64,000 bases of DNA from Spongiibacteraceae bacterium. GTDB taxonomy: Bacteria > Pseudomonadota > Gammaproteobacteria > Pseudomonadales > Dasaniaceae. The position numbers and the translations under genes were made by a program. Numbering within the stretch: the first letter of the stretch is position 1; every line of letters begins with the position of its first letter. Location of the stretch: the NCBI GenBank assembly GCA_028280715.1, contig JANQLG010000019.1:1-64000 (forward strand). Direction: 5' to 3'. Of the stretch, positions 40,005 through 48,773 are shown one piece after another. The notes under the pieces are model-generated. The model did not search any database and was not told the origin of the DNA. It saw nothing but the letters and a program-made list of their open reading frames with translations.

Positions 40005-40192
40005 GTTCAGGTCGCGTCAATAGTCGAAATTCGACGGTCGTCAGTATCCGGTGATAATTTATCTACAACTGACCTTTCGCATAGTGCGTTGAGTTTATGT
40101 ATTACTGAGGGGTAGGGGTTTGGGGGTAGGAGTTTGGATGTAGTGGGAAGAAGGTGAACGGAGGATAGAAAGGGATATTGTGAAGTAACCAG

Positions 40193-40918
40193 TTATTCTA
40201 AGTTGAGCCTTTTAGCGTATTCAGTCCGTATCTGGTGAATCTCTCCGGAATCACTCATCGACTTTAACATGCGTTCAATCTCAGGTACCAAATGTTTATT
40301 CTTTTTATGCAGATAGTGAAATAACTCGTAGGTTTCTAAAGTGCCTTCCATTAACGACACTTCTTTCATTTGCAATTTGTTGAGTATTTTTAAACCTGTC
40401 CATTTTGTTAATACCGCATAATCGATCCTACCCGCAGAAACCATTTTCAGCAGCTGCTCCGGGTCGATCATTTGTTCATACCTCATTTGTGGGTAACGCT
40501 CTATCGCTTCCCGGGCATAGATATGGCCTCTTATTAAGCCTACCTTGTAGGGGAGCAAAGTTTCCCAGTTATTAAAGGGTTCTTTAGCCTTAGTTTTGCC
40601 AAATACGACAACATCCAGTTTATGAATATGCACCGGGACAGGTATCAAGTTAGGCGAGTTGCTGGCTGTAGAAAGTAACCGATGCACTTCACCATCTACA
40701 TCTCCAGAGTTTGATACAAAGAGGGATCGGGCTGGAGGATAACTTCGAACTTCAATATCGTAGCCAAGCCTTTTATACGCTTCTCGTAATATCAGCTCGC
40801 TGGCGATTGGTTTGTCTGATTTGACGTTAGTTGAAAATACTAACTTTTGATCTGCTGTTGCACAGTTTGTCCCTAATGTCAGGCAAATCCAGATTGCGAC
40901 GTGTTTAATTATTGCCAT
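40193..40918 (-). CDS. Orphan periplasmic solute-binding-like protein (SBP_bac_3-type)
   Basis: 241 aa with a signal peptide ending CATA (about residue 22) and the two-lobe fold of small amino-acid-type binding proteins: SELILREAYKRLGYDIEVRSYPPARSL, LLKMVSAGRIDYAVL. No permease or ATPase gene is adjacent, so it may be a stand-alone sensor or inhibitor-like protein. It is clearly paralogous to the protein at 59509-60225. Confidence 0.82.
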   Translation of the reverse strand: MAIIKHVAIWICLTLGTNCATADQKLVFSTNVKSDKPIASELILREAYKRLGYDIEVRSYPPARSLFVSNSGDVDGEVHRLLSTASNSPNLIPVPVHIHKLDVVVFGKTKAKEPFNNWETLLPYKVGLIRGHIYAREAIERYPQMRYEQMIDPEQLLKMVSAGRIDYAVLTKWTGLKILNKLQMKEVSLMEGTLETYELFHYLHKKNKHLVPEIERMLKSMSDSGEIHQIRTEYAKRLNLE

Positions 40919-41080
40919 ACAGAAATACAGTTATGCTGCCATAAAGCCATTTAGAGTAAGCGAGCGATAATAAAAAGAATAGCACACAGTTTTCTTATAT
41001 TAGCTCTGGTGGTTAATTAGGGTTTTGGTTGGTCAAAATTTGATCGGCAGGTTATATATTTGCTATCTAACAAGCAATAA

Positions 41081-41905
41081 TATTCAATCTGCCCTTGGGA
41101 GGAAATTTTTTCCACGCCTTCGAACATCACTGTACAACCGCTGAATACTGCATTACTGCCCGTTGCGGATGGGGCAGCAGGTGATGTGCCTGCGTTTTTG
41201 GTCCACCATGAAAAATACGGCGATATGCTGATTGATACTGGCTTTGATAGCAGCATTTATAACAACCCGCCTTACGGTAATTTGCCCTGGATGATGCATC
41301 CGTTTTTTGGCGAAATATTACAGGAGGAACATTAGGGATTAGAACATCAGTTACAGGCTATAGGTGCTGATGTGAAATGGGTATTTATGACGCATCTGCA
41401 TCCAGATCACACAGCGGGTATTCCGTCATTGAATTCAGATATTGGTCTCTCTTTTGATGAGAGGGAACTTACCTTCCCGGTACGCGCTACCTTTTACGGC
41501 AGCCACATGAAAGATATTGATGAGTTCCAGGTATTTAAATTTGAAAGCCGCAAAGTGATGGAGCCAGTTAATGAAGTGATCGATGCCTTTGGCGATGGAT
41601 CATTAATTGCGATTTCTACGCCTGGTCACACTATTGGTCATACCTCGTATTTAGTGAACGCGATGGAAGGTCCTATATTAGTGACCGGTGATGCAGCACC
41701 GTTTATGTGGATGCTTGAACAGGCTTCACCCAATGCCATTGATGTCTATCAGGAATTAGCGATAGAAACGCGTAAAAAGTTATCTGCATTTTTTTTGGAA
41801 GCTTACCCGCAAATGCGCTTGTATTTAGGGCATGATTTGGGGCATGACCGAGAGCCGCATGTGCATTCACGTGCAGACTTGCATTCGCACCCACATCATC
41901 ATTAG
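41081..41905 (+). pseudogene. Metallo-beta-lactamase-fold hydrolase (lactonase-like), broken
   Basis: Reading one frame through 41081-41905 gives a continuous MBL-fold protein: ALLPVADGAAGDVPAFLVHH, GDMLIDTGFDSSIYNNPP, then a stop TAG at 41333-41335, then HQLQAIGADVKWVFMTHLHPDHTAG, TPGHTIGHTSYLV, LVTGDAAPF and a His-rich tail. HLHPDH and GHTIGH are the metal-binding motifs, and the layout resembles N-acyl-homoserine-lactonase-like enzymes. No start codon or signal lies in frame upstream of 41081, where another stop occurs. The C-terminal 177 residues could be made from GTG 41372, but would lack the first beta-lobe. A TAG that is read through or a sequencing error are alternatives. Confidence 0.75.
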
Positions 41906-42055
41906 TAATGAATAATCATTAATGGTTGTCCATTCTAATCAATATAAAAATATATTGTCCGATATAGTCATTCACTTAATTATTTTATCCCTTACTTTAT
42001 ACCCCTGTATTTTTATTTCTTAATGGGTCGTTAAATTTTAAGGTGGGGGATAATA

Positions 42056-42910
42056 ATGAGTATTGCAGCCCAAACGACGGATGTTACTTCATCAGGTGTG
42101 AATAAGCACTGGTTGACCAATACCAAGGTGTTAAGCCAAATCATCCTATGGACCATCCTTATCTGTAGTAGTCTCTTTTCTTATCATTCGATTAAGTTAG
42201 GTATTGAAGGCCTAGCAATCGACACGATGGCAGAAGATGCACCTTTAATATGGGCTGCAGCGGAAACCCGTCTTCAGAATACGGCTTGGGCTATGCACAT
42301 GATTAGTCTGGGAATGGCAAATTCTCTAGGGCCTATTTTGGTGTTGGTCGGCATGACGGCGATTAAAACACAACAGAATTCCTGGTTGAGAGTTTGCCAT
42401 CGAATAGTGGCTACCTGGACGGTTTTATTTGCCTGTTTTGGCTCCGTTGTTGGCAGTTATTTCCTTTTGTTTGCACTGGGTGTCGATGGCAACCCAGAGG
42501 CGCGTGCTCCACGTGCTAAAGGTCATGACACCATGTTTTACCTGGCACTTTATGGCCCGGCATTTTTTATTACTGGCGTTGGTGCAAGTTATTATGCCAT
42601 TAAGAAAAACTGGGTTAAGCATAAAGAGTGGGCTATTCGTTTCATGATTATGTGTGTTAGCTCATGGTTCTTCAGAATAGTTATTGTGGACTATGTCATC
42701 ATTACTGGTTACGACAATTTCCTTGGTTCTCCTGTTAGAGCCGTCGGTCTGGCGAACTTTTTCATAACGCCACTGGCTTGTTACCAGTTGTATCTTGAAA
42801 AGAAACGTCGCGGTGCGCTTAAAAACATTAATCCCTGGGTGAATACCAGTATCACGGCACTGGGTGTCGCCATTATTGGCTTAGGCACGGTAGCGATGGC
42901 TATCCGATGA
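42056..42910 (+). CDS. DUF2306-like integral membrane protein
   Basis: 284 aa with about seven hydrophobic segments. WVKHKEWAIRF and the aromatic segment SSWFFRIVIVDYV resemble the DUF2306 family, whose role is unknown. The GGTGGGGG-like stretch just upstream of ATG 42056 provides a purine-rich ribosome-binding site. A 69-aa membrane protein gene follows by 54 bp. Confidence 0.78.
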   Translation: MSIAAQTTDVTSSGVNKHWLTNTKVLSQIILWTILICSSLFSYHSIKLGIEGLAIDTMAEDAPLIWAAAETRLQNTAWAMHMISLGMANSLGPILVLVGMTAIKTQQNSWLRVCHRIVATWTVLFACFGSVVGSYFLLFALGVDGNPEARAPRAKGHDTMFYLALYGPAFFITGVGASYYAIKKNWVKHKEWAIRFMIMCVSSWFFRIVIVDYVIITGYDNFLGSPVRAVGLANFFITPLACYQLYLEKKRRGALKNINPWVNTSITALGVAIIGLGTVAMAIR

Positions 42911-42964
42911 GACTTACCATAGCTTAAGTAAATTAATAGCCTTAAAAAGATTTCAGGTGATGAT

Positions 42965-43174
42965 ATGACAGACAATACAGCAGAGACAGAGAACGTTAGT
43001 TTCTTCCAATTTAACATGAAGGAATGGTTATTAATTGGGATTATTGTGTTAACCAATATACACCCACTATTTATTCAAGCTTTTGGGCTTAAGGCAGGGG
43101 GGGTAGACCTGAGGGAGCAAAGTGAGCAACGACGTCAAGCAGAAGCTGCTGATAAAACGCTACAAGAAAAGTAA
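42965..43174 (+). CDS. 69-aa single-span membrane protein
   Basis: A polar N-terminus, one hydrophobic segment (about 19-40, EWLLIGIIVLTNIHPLFIQ) and a charged C-terminal helix rich in Glu/Gln/Arg. AGGTGA lies about 7 bases upstream. Probably co-transcribed with the DUF2306 gene. No family recognised. Confidence 0.65.
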   Translation: MTDNTAETENVSFFQFNMKEWLLIGIIVLTNIHPLFIQAFGLKAGGVDLREQSEQRRQAEAADKTLQEK

Positions 43175-43259
43175 GAGAATCGGTTGTCTCCCCCTAAAAT
43201 ACGTTGACACAATTGAAGCTTATTTCAGGATTTGGCATTAAAAAGTAGTTTGCTTTTAA

Positions 43260-43352
43260 TTATTTTTTTCCCATTATTTTATCAGTCATATCAAAAAAAG
43301 GGGTACCTTGCGCAAGCGGTGCCGCTTTATTTTTATCGAAAAAGCAGTGGAA
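43260..43352 (-). pseudogene. C-terminal remnant of a GbsR-like regulator
   Basis: Read on the minus strand, this frame gives KAAPLAQGTPFFDMTDKIMG followed by KK and a stop. It matches the C-terminus of the GbsR protein encoded at 36945-37502 (...DMTDKITGKSK). Upstream the frame closes at a stop and no start or HTH is present. Confidence 0.55.
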
Positions 43353-43405
43353 GTATTATCGATTGCAATTAAAGCTATTAAATCCCGCAGCAGTTAATCA
43401 TAAAT

Positions 43406-44056
43406 TTAATCACTCCATCCCTCTTCACCGATCAGCGGCACAAAACTGACAGCACATAATTCCCTAGTCTCTGTTTGTTCGTAACTAGTTCGAGTAATAC
43501 ATAATAAACGCTGATTATAGGTTTTTTGTCCGGTAGGAATAACTAATCGGCCACCAATGCTGAGTTGTTCAATCAGAGGCTGTGGCGCTTTAGGCGCATT
43601 GGCAGAAATTAGAATAGCATCAAAGGGTGACTGTTCAGGCCAGCCCAAGGTCCCGTCGCTACATCTAACTTCCACATTATTGTAACCAAGACTTTTTAAT
43701 CGCTGCAAAGATTGATGCGCCAGTGTTTGATGGCGCTCTATTGCAAATATCTGGGCTGTAATGAGCGACATGATAGCCGCAGCATAACCAGAGCCACTTC
43801 CAACTTCTAAAACTTTGTCTTTATTGGATAACTGAAGTGCTTCTATCATTAAAGCGACGATATAAGGCTGTGAAATAGTCTGACCTGCACCTATCGGTAG
43901 GGGCCTATTGTCGTAGGCAAAATCCTGTTGCTCGACACAGACAAATTGCTCACGCGGAACTTGTTGCATGGCGCCTAGTACGGTTTCATCTTTAATGCCT
44001 TCATTGCGCAGTAGCTGAATCAAGTTATGGCTGGCATCCTCAAATAACTGTGGCAT
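43406..44056 (-). CDS. pcm: Protein-L-isoaspartate O-methyltransferase
   Basis: 216 aa from ATG 44056 (a GTG at 44074 would add six residues). It methylates damaged isoaspartyl residues using S-adenosylmethionine. VPREQFV, PIGAGQTISQPYIVALM and the SAM-binding VLEVGSGSGYAAAIM are typical of Pcm. Usual Pcm neighbours (surE, nlpD, rpoS) are absent, so this may be an additional copy. Confidence 0.92.
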   Translation of the reverse strand: MPQLFEDASHNLIQLLRNEGIKDETVLGAMQQVPREQFVCVEQQDFAYDNRPLPIGAGQTISQPYIVALMIEALQLSNKDKVLEVGSGSGYAAAIMSLITAQIFAIERHQTLAHQSLQRLKSLGYNNVEVRCSDGTLGWPEQSPFDAILISANAPKAPQPLIEQLSIGGRLVIPTGQKTYNQRLLCITRTSYEQTETRELCAVSFVPLIGEEGWSD

Positions 44057-44184
44057 ATCAGTAGAGTAGGGCACTTATAGTGATTAATAACTAGTAGTTA
44101 AGTAGTATTTAAGACCCCGTTAATTATCATCGAAAATTTGGTTGCTTGCATAAAAAATAGTAAGGTCAAATACTACCAAGACCA

Positions 44185-44276
44185 GTTGTGTAGAGTCGAA
44201 GAAATTAACTTTATTTTTGCTTTCATTTCCTGGAGCTAAGCAATGACAAAATTATTTGAAGAGCGATTAGAAGATA
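44185..44276 (+). repeat. Direct repeat copy A (5' end of SDR gene)
   Basis: About 92 bp closely matching 51101-51195, including the 5' leader, the ribosome-binding site TCCTGGAG and the first 12 codons of the SDR gene at 51162. The two copies bracket the minus-strand iron-uptake genes. Confidence 0.92.
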
Positions 44277-44302
44277 TAACTTGCAGTCAGTTCTTAAGGT
44301 AA
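44243..44302 (+). pseudogene. SDR gene stub (first 12 codons then unrelated sequence)
   Basis: ATG 44243 opens MTKLFEERLEDI, nearly identical to the N-terminus of the SDR at 51162 (MTKLFQGRLED). Similarity then stops and the frame ends after 19 codons. A truncated duplicate of that gene. Confidence 0.85.
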
Positions 44303-44324
44303 TACCTGCTCAAAACAGCATTAA

Positions 44325-44591
44325 TTAAATAGTATGAGATGGAATCATTGCCAGCAACCAACCCGCTACAGATACAGCGCCCATCCACACCAGCAGAGCG
44401 GTGTAACTTCCTATCGCAAATAAAACCAGAAGTGGCAGCGAGGCTGACAGCCCAATGATTAATCGCATTCTTGAATTGATCAGCATTAGGTGATTGTCTT
44501 TTCTATGGCGCTTGGCGTCACTTCGAATCAGTAGTAATAAACATGCCAGGCTAAAAACAATGGCAATGGTGGAGTGAATAAGTACGGTCAC
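44325..44591 (-). CDS. Small membrane protein of the iron-uptake block (DUF3325-like)
   Basis: 88 aa with three hydrophobic segments and a basic loop (RSDAKRHRKDNH). Small proteins of this type (DUF3325/DUF3649 annotations) end PepSY-TonB receptor operons. GTG start overlaps the stop of the PepSY gene (GTGA). Confidence 0.7.
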   Translation of the reverse strand: MTVLIHSTIAIVFSLACLLLLIRSDAKRHRKDNHLMLINSRMRLIIGLSASLPLLVLFAIGSYTALLVWMGAVSVAGWLLAMIPSHTI

Positions 44592-46216
44592 GCGATACTC
44601 TCAGTGTTAAAGTTATCAGTTTTACTATGTGCTGCATCTTCAGTGTCACTAGATCTAACAGATTTGCGCTTTAATAATGCACGTCGCAATTGTTGCAAAC
44701 TAAAGATGGCTGAGATGATCAATACACTATCGATCACTGCCACGGATATGTTTTGTTGTTGCAAGGCGGTGACCCATAGCGGTCCGCCGCTAACAATCCT
44801 CAGGGTCGGCACCAGGATACAAAATATTGTGCACAGCCCCAGTAGTATTATTTTCAGTGTGTGATAGTTCCTAACCACAATGCCACCCAATATGCACAGC
44901 ATTGATACGATGATAAAACTCCAGGGAACCAACAAATTGGGATTGATTTTTACTACGCTGCTTAGCGTATAGCCCACGGCTGAAGCCAGCATCGCCACCG
45001 GCAAACCAATACCAAATACCAGTGTGAAGCGTTCAAATAAATGCCATCGATGACTGTCTCTACGTCGTTCTATCCATAATGAAAAACCGGTCAAAATGAC
45101 ATAGCAGGAAGCGAAGCCTAATGCCACCCAAACGGCCTTTGATAATAAACCGGCGAAGTCGCCAAAATGCAGTGGTGCTATCAGTGCGAATGCAGTGGCT
45201 CCCAGTGAAGGAACGGTACCAACAATTGCTTTTTCGCGAATAAAATCTCCTGAAACGCCACTGTATTCATATTGTTTGGGTGCTAACTTGGATTCAGCAG
45301 GTGGCAAAAACAGCGTTATCTTCGCGTCATCCATGCCATAGTGAGATATCGAGGCAAATTCTGGGTTTTGACCGCTACGTTGATAGGCATCGTCGATGAT
45401 TAAATTGATATTGGTGAAATCGGCCTGTTGTTCGCTTTTCGATTCAGGCACGCCAATAACCGTTCTAATCATCGCTTCCTGGTCACCGCCAAAGGCAACC
45501 ATCGCCATGGCCGGGAAGCCAAAGGAGCCGGCAAAACTGAAAAAACTGCCAGTGAAGGCGAGAATAAAGGCAAAGGGCAAACCCCATGTTCCGGCTACGG
45601 TATGTACATCACGTTGCTCTAACACATCGCTTTGTTTGCGTCGCAATACAAACATTTCTTTGAATAAATGACGATGCATCATAAAACCGGATACTGCTGC
45701 AACTAGCATTGCCAGGCCCAATATACCTGTTAATAACAAGCCCCAGGGGCGTGGCATATGGAGTTCGGTGTGGATGTTCACCAGAAAGCGGCCCAGGGCA
45801 TCGTAGGGGTCTGTCCTGAATAGTTCCAGCCCTGTACCAAGCCGCTCGTTCAAGACCGCGTGTGTTGTAGGGTCGATTTCAAATTGAACACCATAATCTT
45901 CAATCTGCCCGCTTTCATTTTCCCGGTGAGTGTGAAAAAACAACTGAAGATTACCGCGTGCAGAATGACCGATACCGACTTCTTCCAGAAATTCGGGATC
46001 TACAGTGGGAGCAAGTTTACCGACAATGCTGTTAACATCGGCTGTTAGTGGGTTGCCTTCTCTGACATGACCTACTGACCAGTGCTCAATTTCCTCAGAC
46101 AGTACAGCTACGGTACCCGTGGCAACCACAGCGTACAACAGGAAACCTAACAGAACTGCGGACCAACCGTGCAAAGCGATTAATGATTTTGTTTCTTGTT
46201 GCGGCAGTTTAATCAT
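44588..46216 (-). CDS. PepSY-associated membrane protein
   Basis: 542 aa with about seven membrane segments and PepSY-type periplasmic regions; the N-terminal LIALHGWSAVLLGFLLYAVV and HTELHMPRPWGLLLTGILG are typical of the PepSY_TM family. It probably assists iron release or reduction for the TonB receptors encoded upstream. Overlaps the 88-aa gene and follows the 92-aa gene by 3 bp. Confidence 0.88.
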   Translation of the reverse strand: MIKLPQQETKSLIALHGWSAVLLGFLLYAVVATGTVAVLSEEIEHWSVGHVREGNPLTADVNSIVGKLAPTVDPEFLEEVGIGHSARGNLQLFFHTHRENESGQIEDYGVQFEIDPTTHAVLNERLGTGLELFRTDPYDALGRFLVNIHTELHMPRPWGLLLTGILGLAMLVAAVSGFMMHRHLFKEMFVLRRKQSDVLEQRDVHTVAGTWGLPFAFILAFTGSFFSFAGSFGFPAMAMVAFGGDQEAMIRTVIGVPESKSEQQADFTNINLIIDDAYQRSGQNPEFASISHYGMDDAKITLFLPPAESKLAPKQYEYSGVSGDFIREKAIVGTVPSLGATAFALIAPLHFGDFAGLLSKAVWVALGFASCYVILTGFSLWIERRRDSHRWHLFERFTLVFGIGLPVAMLASAVGYTLSSVVKINPNLLVPWSFIIVSMLCILGGIVVRNYHTLKIILLGLCTIFCILVPTLRIVSGGPLWVTALQQQNISVAVIDSVLIISAIFSLQQLRRALLKRKSVRSSDTEDAAHSKTDNFNTESIA

Positions 46217-46219
46217 CGC

Positions 46220-46498
46220 TTAGGTTCCTCCAAGAAAATGGTTCAGCAAAATTACCATATGTAACAGAGTTATGGCCAAGAATATCCAGCCAGCACGCTT
46301 TAAGTTGCGTTCCAGGTAAGCGTAGAAAAATAATATTGCCCAGATCAATGGAAATGCAACCATGGGCAATACGATATTATCTACTTGGGCTTCCCCCTTG
46401 GGAAACCAGATGGCCATTCCCAACATGACGATAACTGCCAGGAGAAAAGTGGCAGGGCCTGTTAGCCAAAAGCGGGCTGAAGCAAGAATATTCATCAT
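46220..46498 (-). CDS. 92-aa membrane protein of the iron-uptake block
   Basis: Three hydrophobic segments, no signal peptide and a short charged loop (LERNLKRAG). It lies between the TonB receptor (51 bp upstream) and the PepSY gene (3 bp downstream), so it is part of the operon. Family not recognised. Confidence 0.75.
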   Translation of the reverse strand: MMNILASARFWLTGPATFLLAVIVMLGMAIWFPKGEAQVDNIVLPMVAFPLIWAILFFYAYLERNLKRAGWIFLAITLLHMVILLNHFLGGT

Positions 46499-46549
46499 TT
46501 TTTGTTACTTGTAGCGGGAAACAGAAAGGCCATGACAAGGTATTCCATT

Positions 46550-48712
46550 TTAATAATTTAGTGTTAGTTCCAGGCCAACAACACGTGGGTCGTTGACATT
46601 AAAAAACGGTTGCGCTGTTGTGACATCTTGTCGTGTAGTAACTCGCTCATCGAACAGGTTATTAGCAAAGAGCACAACATCAAATAAGTCTGTGCTATAG
46701 CCCAAACGCGCATTGACCAAAGTGTAGCTATCAGTTTCGTTAACGTTACGATTCTGCACATCCGAGTACTGGCCATCGGAATAACTCACCGTCCAATCAG
46801 TAAAGAGTCCGGAAATGTGCTGATAATTCAAACCAAAGGAGGCATTGAAATTGGGTGAGGAATTAAATTCATTGCCGCGCAAATTTTCCCCATTAAATGG
46901 AAAGTCTTTAAATTCGGTATGTACGTAGCCAAGGCTGGTCCGTACTTCGAGCTCATCGGATAGCAATGCAACGATATCAATTTCGGTGCCGTAGAGCTCT
47001 GATTCGCCACTGTTGGTGGTGATGGCATCAAAAAATGCTGGAGAGAATTGAATAGTTACTTGTTGATCAGTCCAGTCAGAATAATACATGTTGGCGTTGA
47101 CAGTCAGCCGTTGGTCAAACCACTGCGAGCGGAAGGCCAGTTCGTAGTTGGTAATATATTCGGGGTCAAACTCACCCAATTCGAAACCTGTAGTTGGTGA
47201 TACTCGAATATAGGTACCACCGGCACGGTAACCACGCTGAATGCCGAAGGATAGTGAACGATCTTCATCGAAGCTATGGATCAACGTGGCACGAGGTAAA
47301 AAGGCATCAAAACTAGTATCAGTAGGAGGTTCATTTTGAATCGGAAGAATCATCGTGCAAGGCAGCCCGCCAAAGGCAGGAACCGTACAGTTGGCAGGAG
47401 TTGCAGTAGCTGTGCCATTATTACCGGTATCGGAATAATCTTCTCGATCAAACCGGGCTCCGACATTAATAGACCATTTATGACTGAGTTCGTAGGTTAA
47501 GTCGCCAAAAATTGCGTAGTTTTCGAATTCTTGTGTTCTTGAAGAAACTGTACTGACAATTGCTCCCGCTGGATCAGTGGGGAAGCCAAACAGTGACGGG
47601 TTAAACTCAAAAGTAAATTCGTTAGGCCGTTCCTGCTCAAAATAGTAAGCTCCCAACCAGCCTGACAATCGCTCACCAGAGTAAGCCGCTCGAAACTCAA
47701 AGGATTTGGTTTTGTCGTCACTGAAAGAAGCGCCTTCTGGGCCAAACTTGGTGTCGCGATCGACTTTTTCATAAGTTGCGATGGAATAGAGAGTCCAGTT
47801 TTCATTTAGCTCGTATTGGGTATCGAGAATAGCTCTGTCGACTACGTTAAATTCGAAACGTGTTCTAGTGCCGTAAGTCTTATTGCCGAATGGGTCAAAT
47901 GCTTCAAATTCAGATGTGCCAGCAGGGCCTGGTGCGGTTACCGAGTTAAACTCGCCAAATTCCGTGTCTATGTGCTGTAGTGCCAGCTCCATCCGCAAGC
48001 CCGAGACAGCCTCAGGCTCAAATAATAATTTGCCGCGTATAGTTGTTGCATCCTGGAAGCGAGTGTTATTGCCAGTAATCTGGTTTACGACACCAAAATC
48101 AATCTCTCTAGTGTCAGCTGACAAACGAAACGCTAGCTGATCTTCAATGATTGAACCTGTCACCATACCCGAGTACTGGCGCAGATCTTCGCTGCCACCG
48201 CGAACACGCAACGTGGAACGAAATTCGTATTCCGGGTCAGCAGTGTTGATAATAACTGCGCCGGCCAGTGCATTACGGCCTTGAACCGTCGATTGAGGTC
48301 CACGCAGAATTTCAACCTGCGCCACATCCCAAAGATTGGCAGCGCCCTGGTTGGAATTAAAGGAGTTGGGCGAGCCATCTACATAAATGCTGACAGTTTG
48401 TCCTGCTCCGGTAAAACCGACGCCATCGTTAGTGATGCCTCGAACAGAAATTTGGTTTAAACCGCCATTGCCCGCGGTAGATACGTTGGCGGTGCGCAGG
48501 ATGATGTCCTCCACATCTAACACAACCATATTTTTGATGTCTTCAGCATTTAGCACCGATACCGAGGCTTGTGTATCTTGAAGCGACAAGTTTTGTTTTG
48601 TGCCGGTCACAATGAGTTCTTCAATGCCTGTATCGATTGAGTTGGAGTCATCGGCATAAGATGTTGCAGCTGTTATGGCAGCGGCCATTGCGGTTACAGC
48701 GATTTTTTTCAT
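46550..48712 (-). CDS. TonB-dependent outer-membrane receptor
   Basis: 720 aa with a signal peptide (cleavage near SYAD), the TonB box-like IEELIVTGTKQ, plug motifs (VEILRGPQSTVQGRNALAG) and a barrel ending GLELTLNY. It resembles the large group of proteobacterial receptors for iron chelates or other ligands. It is the second gene of the minus-strand block, 61 bp downstream of the siderophore receptor. Confidence 0.93.
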   Translation of the reverse strand: MKKIAVTAMAAAITAATSYADDSNSIDTGIEELIVTGTKQNLSLQDTQASVSVLNAEDIKNMVVLDVEDIILRTANVSTAGNGGLNQISVRGITNDGVGFTGAGQTVSIYVDGSPNSFNSNQGAANLWDVAQVEILRGPQSTVQGRNALAGAVIINTADPEYEFRSTLRVRGGSEDLRQYSGMVTGSIIEDQLAFRLSADTREIDFGVVNQITGNNTRFQDATTIRGKLLFEPEAVSGLRMELALQHIDTEFGEFNSVTAPGPAGTSEFEAFDPFGNKTYGTRTRFEFNVVDRAILDTQYELNENWTLYSIATYEKVDRDTKFGPEGASFSDDKTKSFEFRAAYSGERLSGWLGAYYFEQERPNEFTFEFNPSLFGFPTDPAGAIVSTVSSRTQEFENYAIFGDLTYELSHKWSINVGARFDREDYSDTGNNGTATATPANCTVPAFGGLPCTMILPIQNEPPTDTSFDAFLPRATLIHSFDEDRSLSFGIQRGYRAGGTYIRVSPTTGFELGEFDPEYITNYELAFRSQWFDQRLTVNANMYYSDWTDQQVTIQFSPAFFDAITTNSGESELYGTEIDIVALLSDELEVRTSLGYVHTEFKDFPFNGENLRGNEFNSSPNFNASFGLNYQHISGLFTDWTVSYSDGQYSDVQNRNVNETDSYTLVNARLGYSTDLFDVVLFANNLFDERVTTRQDVTTAQPFFNVNDPRVVGLELTLNY

Positions 48713-48773
48713 GTTTAATTTGCCTGTTGTATTTTTTTAAACGCTATTGAATAGCTTTTGGAAACTACGAAAA

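Noticed and set aside
41017..41256. 79-codon minus-strand frame
   Set aside because: Antisense to the recognisable N-terminal half of the broken MBL gene.
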